A stretch of DNA of 64,000 nt, taken from assembly GCF_010548305.1 (NCBI RefSeq), contig NZ_JAAGLV010000007.1, positions 1 through 64,000 of the forward strand, read 5' to 3'. The notes below the pieces were generated by a model. That model saw nothing but the letters and a program-made list of their open reading frames with translations. It was not told the DNA's origin and did not search any database. Position 1 is the first letter of the stretch; every line of letters begins with the position of its first letter. Source of the stretch: Streptomyces sp. SID13031. Lineage in GTDB: Bacteria; Actinomycetota; Actinomycetes; Propionibacteriales; Kribbellaceae. The position numbers were made by a program, and so were the translations under genes. This document shows, one piece after another, positions 57,142 to 64,000 of the stretch.

Positions 57142-58368
57142 ATGCCAACAGCGATGTCCCTCGGCCTGCCGAACATGCGCGGCCGCGCTCCGCTGCTGGC
57201 CGGGCTGGCGATCGACTCCTTCGGCGGCGGTTGCGCCGGCCCGCTGCTGCTGCTCTTCTTCGTGCGCGTCGCGGAGGTCCCACTCGGTACTGCGGGATTG
57301 GTACTGACCATCGCGACCATGTTCTCCGTCGCGGCGCCGGCCGCGGTCGGACTGGTGATCGACCGGGTCGGGCCGCGGAACCTGGTGATCGGCGCGCAGT
57401 TCGCGCAGGGGCTCGCGTTCACCGGGTTCTTCTTCGGGCGGTCGCTGTGGCTGCTGTTTCTCTGCGCGCTGGTGACGACGACCGGGCAGCGGGTGTTCTG
57501 GTCGGCGATCTTCAGCCTGCTGTCGGACATCGCGGATCCGGGCGACCGGGATCGCTGGTTCGGGCTCGGCGGGATGATGCAGGCGGCGGGCTTCGGGTTC
57601 GGCGCACTGGCGGCGGGCGTGCTGCTGAGCTTCGACGGGGACGGGCCGTTCCTCATCGGGATGGCGGTCAACGCGGTGACGTTCTTCATCACGGGGTTCC
57701 TGCTGCTCCGGCTGCGCGCGGCGCACGACGCCCGAGCGGCGGCGGCTCAGGACAGCGGCCCGGCGCCCCTGCTGCGGAAGGACAAGGCCTTCCTCGTACT
57801 GATCGCGGCGAACACGATCCTGGCGCTGTGCACGATGGTGATGGGTGTGGGGTTGCCGGTCTACGTGACCGAGGCGCTGCCGGAGGCTCCGAAGTGGATC
57901 GTGGGGGTGCTCCTGGCGGCCATCTCGGTGGTACTGGCGACCGGGCAGACGCTGGTGGTGCGGCATACCGAGAAGCGGCGGCGTACGCAGGTGCTTGTGC
58001 TCGCTGGGGTCGTGTGGGCGGTGTGGGGAGTCTTGATGGCCGGGTTGCTGCATGTGCCCGCTGGGCTGGTGGTGCCTGGGCTGATCCTGGCGGCGGCGGT
58101 GTTCGCTGCCGCCGACGTCCTTCACGCAGCCACCGGGAACGCGCTCGCTGCTGCCGTGGCGCCCACCAACGGGCACGGGAAGTACCTGTCCTACTGGCAG
58201 TACTCGTTCACCTTCGCCAGCGTGCTGGCACCCGCCTTCTTCACGCAGCTCTTCGAGGTGCGGCACGAGCTTCCTTGGCTGGCGATCTCGGTACTGGCGC
58301 TGGTGGCCGGCGGGGTGATCGTGGTGCTCGAGCGCGTACTGCCCGACGCCGCCACCCGCCGTACCTGA
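57142..58368 (+). CDS. MFS transporter
   Basis: 408 residues starting MPTAMSLGLPNMRGRAP (57142). About 12 transmembrane helices in two halves around a cytoplasmic loop (about 205-220, 'ARAAAAQDSGPAP'). The 'VIDRVGPRNLVIG' motif A-like loop lies near residue 75. Relatives are drug- or metabolite-efflux carriers with unknown substrate. The region 58369-58670 after it shows no supportable gene. Confidence 0.85.
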   Translation: MPTAMSLGLPNMRGRAPLLAGLAIDSFGGGCAGPLLLLFFVRVAEVPLGTAGLVLTIATMFSVAAPAAVGLVIDRVGPRNLVIGAQFAQGLAFTGFFFGRSLWLLFLCALVTTTGQRVFWSAIFSLLSDIADPGDRDRWFGLGGMMQAAGFGFGALAAGVLLSFDGDGPFLIGMAVNAVTFFITGFLLLRLRAAHDARAAAAQDSGPAPLLRKDKAFLVLIAANTILALCTMVMGVGLPVYVTEALPEAPKWIVGVLLAAISVVLATGQTLVVRHTEKRRRTQVLVLAGVVWAVWGVLMAGLLHVPAGLVVPGLILAAAVFAAADVLHAATGNALAAAVAPTNGHGKYLSYWQYSFTFASVLAPAFFTQLFEVRHELPWLAISVLALVAGGVIVVLERVLPDAATRRT

Positions 58369-58670
58369 GCGCAGCCTTGAAGGCGGCCTTGATTGTGGCT
58401 TTGGGCGGGGCCTGACGGCGCTGCGATTGACGGGTCAGGCATTCTTGCAGTCTTCGAACAGGTGTTCTAATGTCCTACTCGTAGCTCGCGGATTTCACTC
58501 CCACCCCAAACCTTCGCTCGACGCGGCCGAACCTCCCACCTCCGACGTGGACGGCCGGTACCGAGCGATGGCCGCCCGGGCAGTGAGGGCCCGGGCTGTG
58601 GAGTTCCGCCCGCTGCCAAGTACAACTGCTAAAGGAAGCCCGAGGTGATGCCCGACGAAAGGATCCGCCG

Positions 58671-59273
58671 ATGTTGCTCGAACACCGTGGCCGGAGACCG
58701 GTCGTGCCCGAGTCCGCGTACGTCGCGCCCTCAGCCGTGCTGTGTGGAGCCGTCGTCGTGGGCGAAGGAAGCCGGGTGCTGCATGGCGCTGTACTGACGG
58801 CGGAAGACGGTGAGGTCCACCTCGGAGAGAACAGCGTGGTGATGGAGAACGCCCTGGTCCGCGGCCGGGCGGCTCATCCCGCGGTGATCGGTGCTGCGGT
58901 CATGGTCGGACCGCACGCCCACGTGAACGGCGCCACGGTCGAAGATGAAGTCTTCATCGCCACGGGCGCCTCGTTGTTCCCAGGCTCGTTCGCCGGCACC
59001 GGCGCCGAACTGCGCATCAACAGCGTGCTCCAGGTCAACTCCCGCCTCGCCGCCGGCACCGTCCTGCCGATCGGCTGGATCGCGGTCGGCGACCCAGCCC
59101 AGCTCTTCTCCCCCGACCAGCACGAAGCCCTCTGGAAAATCCAGCAAACCCTCAACTTCCCCGGCACCGTCTACAGCGCCGGCCCCACCACCACCATGCG
59201 CGACATCATGGCCGGCCAGTCGGAGTACTACGGCCATCACCACCAAGACCAGCAACTCCCCGACCAGGGGTAG
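58671..59273 (+). CDS. Hexapeptide-repeat transferase/gamma-carbonic-anhydrase-like protein
   Basis: 200 residues starting MLLEHRGRRPVVPES with AAAGGA upstream. Left-handed beta-helix repeats run from about 15 to 150: 'AVLCGAVVVGEGSRVLHGAV', 'ENALVRGRAAHPAVIGAAVM', 'VNGATVEDEVFIATGASLFP'. Candidate metal-binding histidines are in 'AAHPAVI' and 'GPHAHVNG'. The C-terminus is a helix with a His-rich tail (YYGHHHQDQQ). The family includes gamma-carbonic anhydrases and acyltransferases. Confidence 0.85.
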   Translation: MLLEHRGRRPVVPESAYVAPSAVLCGAVVVGEGSRVLHGAVLTAEDGEVHLGENSVVMENALVRGRAAHPAVIGAAVMVGPHAHVNGATVEDEVFIATGASLFPGSFAGTGAELRINSVLQVNSRLAAGTVLPIGWIAVGDPAQLFSPDQHEALWKIQQTLNFPGTVYSAGPTTTMRDIMAGQSEYYGHHHQDQQLPDQG

Positions 59274-59298
59274 TCCAGCGTGGTGCGGTCTGGTTCAG

Positions 59299-60210
59299 CT
59301 ACTCGAGCGCCGCCAGGGTGTAGGTCGCGACTTGGCCCGGGGGCTCCGATGCGCAGGTCATGGCGGCATTGATGGTGGTGGTGGCGGTTGTCAGCGTCAC
59401 CACCGAGGGCTCGGCGTCAGCGTCTGCCGCAAGGTGGATCTGCCAGGTGGCGGCGTTCGGCCTGTTCACCTGGATCGGGAGTAGGGCGTTGGCGGACAGC
59501 GAGGCGCCGGCTGCGCGGGCGAAGTGTTGGGCTGCTTGGACTGGGGGTGGGTGGGCGCCTGAGCCTCGGAGGTAGTTAGGTACTACGAAGCCTTCGTTGT
59601 AGCGGGTGGCGACCGCTACTGCCTCGGTGGTGGGGACGTGGCCGTAGAAGAGGCTGTGGGGGAGGAAGACGAGGTTGGCGGCGAAGCGGTCGCCGCCGAT
59701 GTGGCTGCATTCCCAGGTTTGGTCGGGGAAGGCAGCGGTGAGGGCGGCTGCGGCGGGACGGCCGCGGATGGCGCAGCAGGCGTCGTGGCGGCCGTGGGTG
59801 CAGACCAGGTAGACCGGGTCGGCGCTTCGAGTGCCCGGGTCGGTACCGTCCAGGACTTGCAAGAGGTGGTCGTCGGCGGGGAGATCTCCCCAGCTTACCG
59901 ACTCGCTGCCAGGACGGCAGTCGACCATGGCCCAGCGGCGCGGAGTACTGCGGTCCTGCCGGCCATGGCGCCTGACGAGGACCGGGCGGATCCCGGCTGC
60001 CGCGCACAAACGCGAGACCTTGGTAGCCAGGTCGACTACCGAGGCGCTCGTCAATGCGGCCAGCGCCTGGCGAGGCCAAGGGTCGCGGTGTTCGATCAAG
60101 AGCCAGCGCGAAGCGGGTGGGGCTGTTGCATAGAGGGGATCGCTTCGCTGTTCTGCGGCCGCGGCGCAGCGCAGGCCCAGGGCCTCTGCGACTTCCTCAG
60201 CTGACGGCAC
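59299..60210 (-). CDS. Sucrase/ferredoxin-like family protein
   Basis: 303 residues from GTG. The Suc_Fer-like motif 'CTHGRHDACCAIRGRP' (about 136-151) and 'WECSHIGGDRFAANLVFLP' (about 168-186) are complete, giving the thioredoxin-like [2Fe-2S] fold. Related ferredoxins bind the cluster via the Cys and His residues seen here. It overlaps the JmjC-like oxygenase by 14 bases, so it may pass electrons to or reactivate that enzyme (inference). Confidence 0.88.
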   Translation of the reverse strand: MPSAEEVAEALGLRCAAAAEQRSDPLYATAPPASRWLLIEHRDPWPRQALAALTSASVVDLATKVSRLCAAAGIRPVLVRRHGRQDRSTPRRWAMVDCRPGSESVSWGDLPADDHLLQVLDGTDPGTRSADPVYLVCTHGRHDACCAIRGRPAAAALTAAFPDQTWECSHIGGDRFAANLVFLPHSLFYGHVPTTEAVAVATRYNEGFVVPNYLRGSGAHPPPVQAAQHFARAAGASLSANALLPIQVNRPNAATWQIHLAADADAEPSVVTLTTATTTINAAMTCASEPPGQVATYTLAALE

Positions 60211-61453
60211 GCGGGCTCTGTACTACGAGGACTGCTTCGGTCAGGAGACGGCGGACCAGGACCAGTTGGTCCGGCTCGTCCATGGAGGGGAGGTCGCCGA
60301 CTTTGACGGCGGTACCCGAGCAGAGGCGTTGCACTGCGGGATAAGTTGCCGTAGGCAAGGAGATTGTACGATCGGTGAGTTGGAGCCGGACTGGGTCACC
60401 ATCGGTCAGGTGGAGGCGCAGGCCGGCGCGCAGGCGGACCGTCGTACCGACCTCTAGCGCGGCAATTGCAGCGGCGTGGGCCAGAGGCGCCAGCGGGGCT
60501 GGGCGGTTGCCTGACCAGGTGCGGCGGCGTAGTCGCGGAGCGAGGTCGTCAGGGGTGGTCTGCTCGATCCGCTTGATCAGGAGCGAGGCCACCTCTTCCA
60601 ATACCCCAGAGAGCTGCGAAGGGTCGCCGGGGTCGAAGCCGAGAGGTAGGGCAGCCCGCAGCGACGGCTCATCGGCTGCGAGTGCCGCCAACTCCTGGAC
60701 GAGTAGGTAGCGCGTCATGGTGTGCATGCCGACGGTCAGGTGCGCACTGACGCCGCCGAGCGTCTTGGCCGAGTGGAGGAAGCCGCGTGGGACATAGAGC
60801 GCGTCGCCAGGGCGCAGTACCTCGTCGATCACCGGGGCACGCTCGCGGGCTGCTGCTGCGACTGCCTGGGAGTGGTCGGTCCAGGGCTGGTTGCGAAGCG
60901 GGTCGACGTGCACTGGCTCGTGGACGGTCCAGTGCTTCTCGCCCGCTACCTGCAGCACGAAGACGTCGTGGACGTCGTAGTGCGCGGAGAAGCCCTGTGA
61001 CTCCGCCGGCGTGATGTAGGCGTTGATCTGCACGGGGTGTCTGGCATCTGACGACAGCTGAGTGGCGAAGTCGACCAGCGCGGGCCAGGTGCGATGCAGA
61101 GCCTGCAGTACTACGGTGTGGCCGCTCGCGAACAGCGCAGCCACCTTGTCGTCGCGTACCTGGTCGCCGATCTCCGCACCGACTCCCGCCGGGCCGGTGA
61201 ACTGGCTGTCGCCGACGACCGTTCCGTTCTTGGCCAGGCGCAGGAAGGGCGTACGGAGGCCGCGGCGGGACAGGAGCTCGTCAGCGGCCTGCAGGCTGAA
61301 CAGGTCGCTGTAGTCGCCGCCGTGTGAGAGCAGTGCGCGGGCACCCCAGTACGAGCGGCCGAACTCGTCCAGGTCCAGCTCACCGGCCACGCAGCGCCGG
61401 AGAGCCGGGCGTCCGTCCGGCGGCAGCCCGGTCTCCGGCACCGGCATCATCAA
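60197..61453 (-). CDS. JmjC-like cupin oxygenase (ribosomal-oxygenase family)
   Basis: 418 residues. 2-Oxoglutarate/Fe(II) oxygenase of the Cupin_4 (ROX/YcfD-like) group. The metal motif H-x-D is in 'GFSAHYDVHDVFVLQVAGEK' (about 158-177), the distal His in 'LYVPRGFLHSAKTLGG' (about 225-240) and the dimerisation/winged-helix C-terminal part follows (about 250-415). Relatives hydroxylate protein Arg or His residues. ATGA overlap with the repeat-protein gene upstream suggests that protein as substrate (inference). Confidence 0.9.
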   Translation of the reverse strand: MMMPVPETGLPPDGRPALRRCVAGELDLDEFGRSYWGARALLSHGGDYSDLFSLQAADELLSRRGLRTPFLRLAKNGTVVGDSQFTGPAGVGAEIGDQVRDDKVAALFASGHTVVLQALHRTWPALVDFATQLSSDARHPVQINAYITPAESQGFSAHYDVHDVFVLQVAGEKHWTVHEPVHVDPLRNQPWTDHSQAVAAAARERAPVIDEVLRPGDALYVPRGFLHSAKTLGGVSAHLTVGMHTMTRYLLVQELAALAADEPSLRAALPLGFDPGDPSQLSGVLEEVASLLIKRIEQTTPDDLAPRLRRRTWSGNRPAPLAPLAHAAAIAALEVGTTVRLRAGLRLHLTDGDPVRLQLTDRTISLPTATYPAVQRLCSGTAVKVGDLPSMDEPDQLVLVRRLLTEAVLVVQSPRAVS

Positions 61454-61938
61454 CTCCCGGAGTTCCCGCCGGCACCGCCGTCAGCACCACCGTCGGTCGC
61501 ACCCGGTGAGGCGCCACCGTCCGCAGGTCCCTCTGCGCCACCGTCGGCTCCGCCATCCGCTCCACCGTCGGCGCCGCCGTCAGTCCCACCGGCATTGGCC
61601 CCACCATCAGCAGGACCCTCACCGCCAGCCCCAGCGTCAGCTCCGCCGTCGGCGCCACCGTCAGTACCGCCGCCTACTGCGCCGCCGTCGGCCGGTCCTT
61701 CACCGCCGGCGCCACCATCGGCTCCGCCGTCAGCGCCACCATCGTGGCCGCCGATCGTCGCGCCGCCGTCGGCGAAACCCTCACCCTCGGCGTTCCCGGG
61801 CAGTCCCGAGCCGCCGGAGGAGCTCCCACCAGCGCCGCTGTCAGCGCCACCGTCGGTCGCGCCACTCGACGCACCGCCGTCGGCCGGCCCCTCGCTGTCG
61901 GCCGACGAGGTGGTCATGTCGTCGTCGTTCAAACCCAT
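61450..61938 (-). CDS. Gly/Asp/Ala-rich five-repeat protein, candidate modified peptide
   Basis: 162 residues starting MGLNDDDMTTSSADS. Then come five imperfect repeats of the form E-G-P-A-D-G-G-A, two to four variable residues, T-D-G-G-A-D-G-G-A-(D-G-G-A): at about 16-45, 53-79, 80-106, 107-135 and 136-158. Only small residues and Asp vary, with no Lys, Arg, Cys, Trp or Tyr after the start. The protein is very acidic and surely unfolded. It is co-translated (ATGA) with the JmjC-like oxygenase. The first 15 residues could be a leader. Such proteins are sometimes annotated BatC. Confidence 0.75.
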   Translation of the reverse strand: MGLNDDDMTTSSADSEGPADGGASSGATDGGADSGAGGSSSGGSGLPGNAEGEGFADGGATIGGHDGGADGGADGGAGGEGPADGGAVGGGTDGGADGGADAGAGGEGPADGGANAGGTDGGADGGADGGADGGAEGPADGGASPGATDGGADGGAGGNSGS

Positions 61939-62058
61939 GATGCTGCTCCCTTCGAAGTACCCCGGAGTGTCCTGCCGACCCTCCTGTGCGCAAAGTAGAC
62001 CGGGGCTAAACCCCTGAGCGCGTTACAGCGGGCCCTCGGTTCCGCAGCGATCAGCGAG

Positions 62059-63096
62059 TCAGCCGAGCGCGTCCTGCCAGACCTTCAAAAACGCGTCCGT
62101 CACCGACTCCGGCCGCACCGCGATCCGCAGCCAATCCGGCCCCAGCCCAGGGAACGTGTCCCCTCGCCGTACCGCGAATCCACTCTCCCGCAGCCGCTCC
62201 CGCAGTACCGCCGCACCGGCCACATGCACCAGCACGAAAGGCCCACGAGCAATCCCGTACGTCGTAACGCCGGCCGTGCACCCCAAACCGGCCAGCAGAT
62301 GAGCCCGTTGCCGATCCAGCTCGACTGCCGCCTGCGCAGCCTCACCCAGCGCTCGCTCGTTGCTGCAAGCAATCGCCGCCGCGAGCGCAGGAGTGGACAC
62401 CGGCCACTGCGCCTGTACCGACGCCAGCTGCTCGATCAACCCGGGCGCCGCCACGACGTACCCGACCCGCAACCCGGCCAGCCCCCACGTCTTGGTCAGG
62501 CTCCGCACCACCACCAGCCCAGGAATCGACGCGCCCACGAGCGACTCCGGTTCGCCCGGGATCGCGTCCATGAAGGCTTCGTCGACGACCAGGATGCGGT
62601 CGGGGCGAGCGAGTTCGCGCAGGTCGTCGGCGTTGTGCAGGACCGAGGTGGGGTTGGTCGGGTTGCCGATCACGACCAGGTCCGCGTCCGCCGGTACCGC
62701 GCGGGGATCGAGGACGAAGCCGTTCTCCGGGCTCAGGATCACCCGGTCGACCAGGTGACCGGCCGACCGGAGCGCCGCCTCGGGCTCGGTGAACTGCGGG
62801 TGGACGACCACCGGGTGCCGCGGCCGGAACGCGCGCGCGATCAGCACGAAGGCTTCGGCCGCTCCCGCGGTGAGCAGGATCTGCGACGGAGCCCGGTGAT
62901 GCCGGGCCGCGACGGCGGCGAGCGCGGCGTCCTGCCGCGGGTACGCGGCCAGGTCGGTCAGGCTCGCGCCGATCTCCTCGACCAGCCAGCCCGGCGGCGT
63001 ACCGGCTCGGACGTTGACGGCAAGATCGACCAAGCCATGGCCGACCTCGAGATCGCCATGGTGGTCGAGGTCGAAACCATCCGGCCGCTGCGTCAC
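62059..63096 (-). CDS. cobC: PLP-dependent CobC-like aminotransferase (Rv2231c family)
   Basis: 345 residues. Class I/II aminotransferase fold with the PLP lysine in 'VVRSLTKTWGLAGLRVGY' (about 205-222), 'GNPTNPTSVLH' (about 150) and 'ILVVDEAFMD' (about 176). It resembles CobD/CobC threonine-phosphate decarboxylase and histidinol-phosphate aminotransferase. In mycobacteria the Rv2231c group is linked to cobalamin biosynthesis, but no other cob gene is in the window, so the role is a guess. Confidence 0.85.
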   Translation of the reverse strand: MTQRPDGFDLDHHGDLEVGHGLVDLAVNVRAGTPPGWLVEEIGASLTDLAAYPRQDAALAAVAARHHRAPSQILLTAGAAEAFVLIARAFRPRHPVVVHPQFTEPEAALRSAGHLVDRVILSPENGFVLDPRAVPADADLVVIGNPTNPTSVLHNADDLRELARPDRILVVDEAFMDAIPGEPESLVGASIPGLVVVRSLTKTWGLAGLRVGYVVAAPGLIEQLASVQAQWPVSTPALAAAIACSNERALGEAAQAAVELDRQRAHLLAGLGCTAGVTTYGIARGPFVLVHVAGAAVLRERLRESGFAVRRGDTFPGLGPDWLRIAVRPESVTDAFLKVWQDALG

Positions 63097-63149
63097 ATGC
63101 AGGAGGCTAACCCGCTTGTCCGAACTTTGGGCGGTGGATCTCAGGAAAC

Positions 63150-63941
63150 CTAGCGCGAAGTCACCGTGAAGCGTCGGTTCTGCAGGGACGGATTGCGCAG
63201 CCTGGTCTCGGTCAGCCGGTCCGTCGAGATCTCCGCCGCGGCGATCCCGTCTGCCTCACCTACCGCGGCGACGGCAATTCCCTGCGGGTCGATGATCTGG
63301 CTCAGTCCGCAGTACTTCTTGCCGTTCTGCGCGGCCGCGGCGACGTAGCAGGTGTTCTCGATCGCGCGCGCCGTCAGCAACGTGGTCCAGTGGTGCTCCT
63401 TGAGGGGCCCGCGTACCCAGGCAGCCGGTACGACGAAGACCTCTGCGCCCGCGTCGACCAGCGCCCGCGAGAGTTCGGGGAAGCGCAGGTCGTAGCAAGT
63501 CATCAATCCGAGCTTCTGCCCGGCGATCTGTACTACGACCGGCGCGACGTCTCCCGGGGTCAGCTGGTCCGACTCGCGATAGCCGAAGGCGTCGTACAGA
63601 TGGATCTTGCGATAGGCACCGAGCAGATCGCCGTCCGCGCCGACCGCGAGCAGTGTGTTGTACGGCCGGGCCTCGTCGCAGCTCCGCTCGAACATGCCGG
63701 CCACGATCGCGACGCCATGCTCGGCCGCGGTCTTGCGCAGCGTGCTGACGAACTCGCCGTCGAGCGCCTCGGCCAGCTCACCGACCGAACCTCCCGCACT
63801 GGCGAAGTCCGCCATCATCGCCTCGGGCAGCACGACGAGATCGGGCCGGCCGGCCGCGGCGTCGGCAACGAACTGGGTCACCAGCTCGCGGTTGGCGGCC
63901 TTGTCGTCCGAGCTGGCGGTCTGCACCACGGCGATCTTCAC
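63150..63941 (-). CDS. Carbon-nitrogen hydrolase (nitrilase superfamily, Nit-like)
   Basis: 263 residues from GTG (VKIAVVQTASSDD). The Glu-Lys-Cys triad is visible: 'LVVLPEAMM' (Glu, about 41), 'YRKIHLYDAFGYRESD' (Lys, about 111) and 'LGLMTCYDLRFPELSR' (Cys, about 150). Closest in style to Nit1/Nit2 omega-amidases, which hydrolyse deaminated glutathione or 2-oxoglutaramate. An ATG at 63959 could be the start, as the ribosome site is unclear. The last 40 bases of the window show nothing else. Confidence 0.9.
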   Translation of the reverse strand: MKIAVVQTASSDDKAANRELVTQFVADAAAGRPDLVVLPEAMMADFASAGGSVGELAEALDGEFVSTLRKTAAEHGVAIVAGMFERSCDEARPYNTLLAVGADGDLLGAYRKIHLYDAFGYRESDQLTPGDVAPVVVQIAGQKLGLMTCYDLRFPELSRALVDAGAEVFVVPAAWVRGPLKEHHWTTLLTARAIENTCYVAAAAQNGKKYCGLSQIIDPQGIAVAAVGEADGIAAAEISTDRLTETRLRNPSLQNRRFTVTSR

Positions 63942-64000
63942 CCCTCCATGGTGCCCCATCAACGGCAAGCTTTTCAGAGCCAACTTCAGGGCCAGCTTGA

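Noticed and set aside
58427..58648. 73-residue plus-strand frame between the MFS and hexapeptide genes
   Set aside because: No ribosome site, no family likeness and an irregular composition; the 302-base gap is better left empty.

Overview
The window comes from a high-GC actinobacterium. The clues are the GC-rich coding bias, frequent GTG starts, ATGA/GTGA overlaps, an LCP wall protein, Gram-positive type rhamnose genes and a pSAM2-like integrative element. A soil genus of the Nocardioides/Kribbella kind fits best, but the genus is a guess from gene style only.

Layout. 1-1,464: window edge with a partial gene, two fused gene remnants, a DUF4097 protein and tRNA-Ser(GCU) with an odd inverted duplication of its 3' end. 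1,710-7,245: LCP protein, small membrane protein, AXE1-type esterase, stand-alone HIRAN-like protein and threonine ammonia-lyase. 7,249-24,476: an L-rhamnose utilisation locus. It has a secreted multidomain GH78 alpha-L-rhamnosidase, then a long minus-strand operon (ABC ATPase, two permeases, binding lipoprotein, mutarotase, isomerase, bifunctional aldolase/dehydrogenase, a second isomerase-like protein, rhamnulokinase, small LuxR-type protein), with a divergent LacI regulator and a palindromic operator between them. Released rhamnose would be imported, isomerised, phosphorylated and cleaved. 24,477-41,094: housekeeping and accessory genes (two ECF sigma systems, YCII proteins, MFS exporter, enoyl-CoA hydratase, BBE oxidase, GH16-like protein, XRE regulator, SDR, Nudix, methyltransferase) with several gene remnants and large inverted repeats.

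41,095-56,967: a 15.8-kb actinomycete integrative and conjugative element in tRNA-Ser(UGA), bounded by 63-bp identical direct repeats. It carries integrase, excisionase, a DUF3987 helicase-like protein, a prim-pol, an FtsK/TraSA translocase, Spd-like membrane proteins, an orphan C5 methyltransferase, and a GntR (KorSA-like) regulator in an operon with a HIT protein. Two families of iteron-like repeats lie beside the right end, and GntR-type operators lie on both regulated promoters.

57,142-63,941: MFS transporter, hexapeptide-repeat protein, then a tightly overlapping minus-strand operon of a five-repeat Gly/Asp/Ala protein, a JmjC-like cupin oxygenase and a sucrase/ferredoxin-like protein. 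This operon is the best candidate here for an undescribed peptide-modification system. A CobC-like aminotransferase and a nitrilase-family hydrolase close the window.
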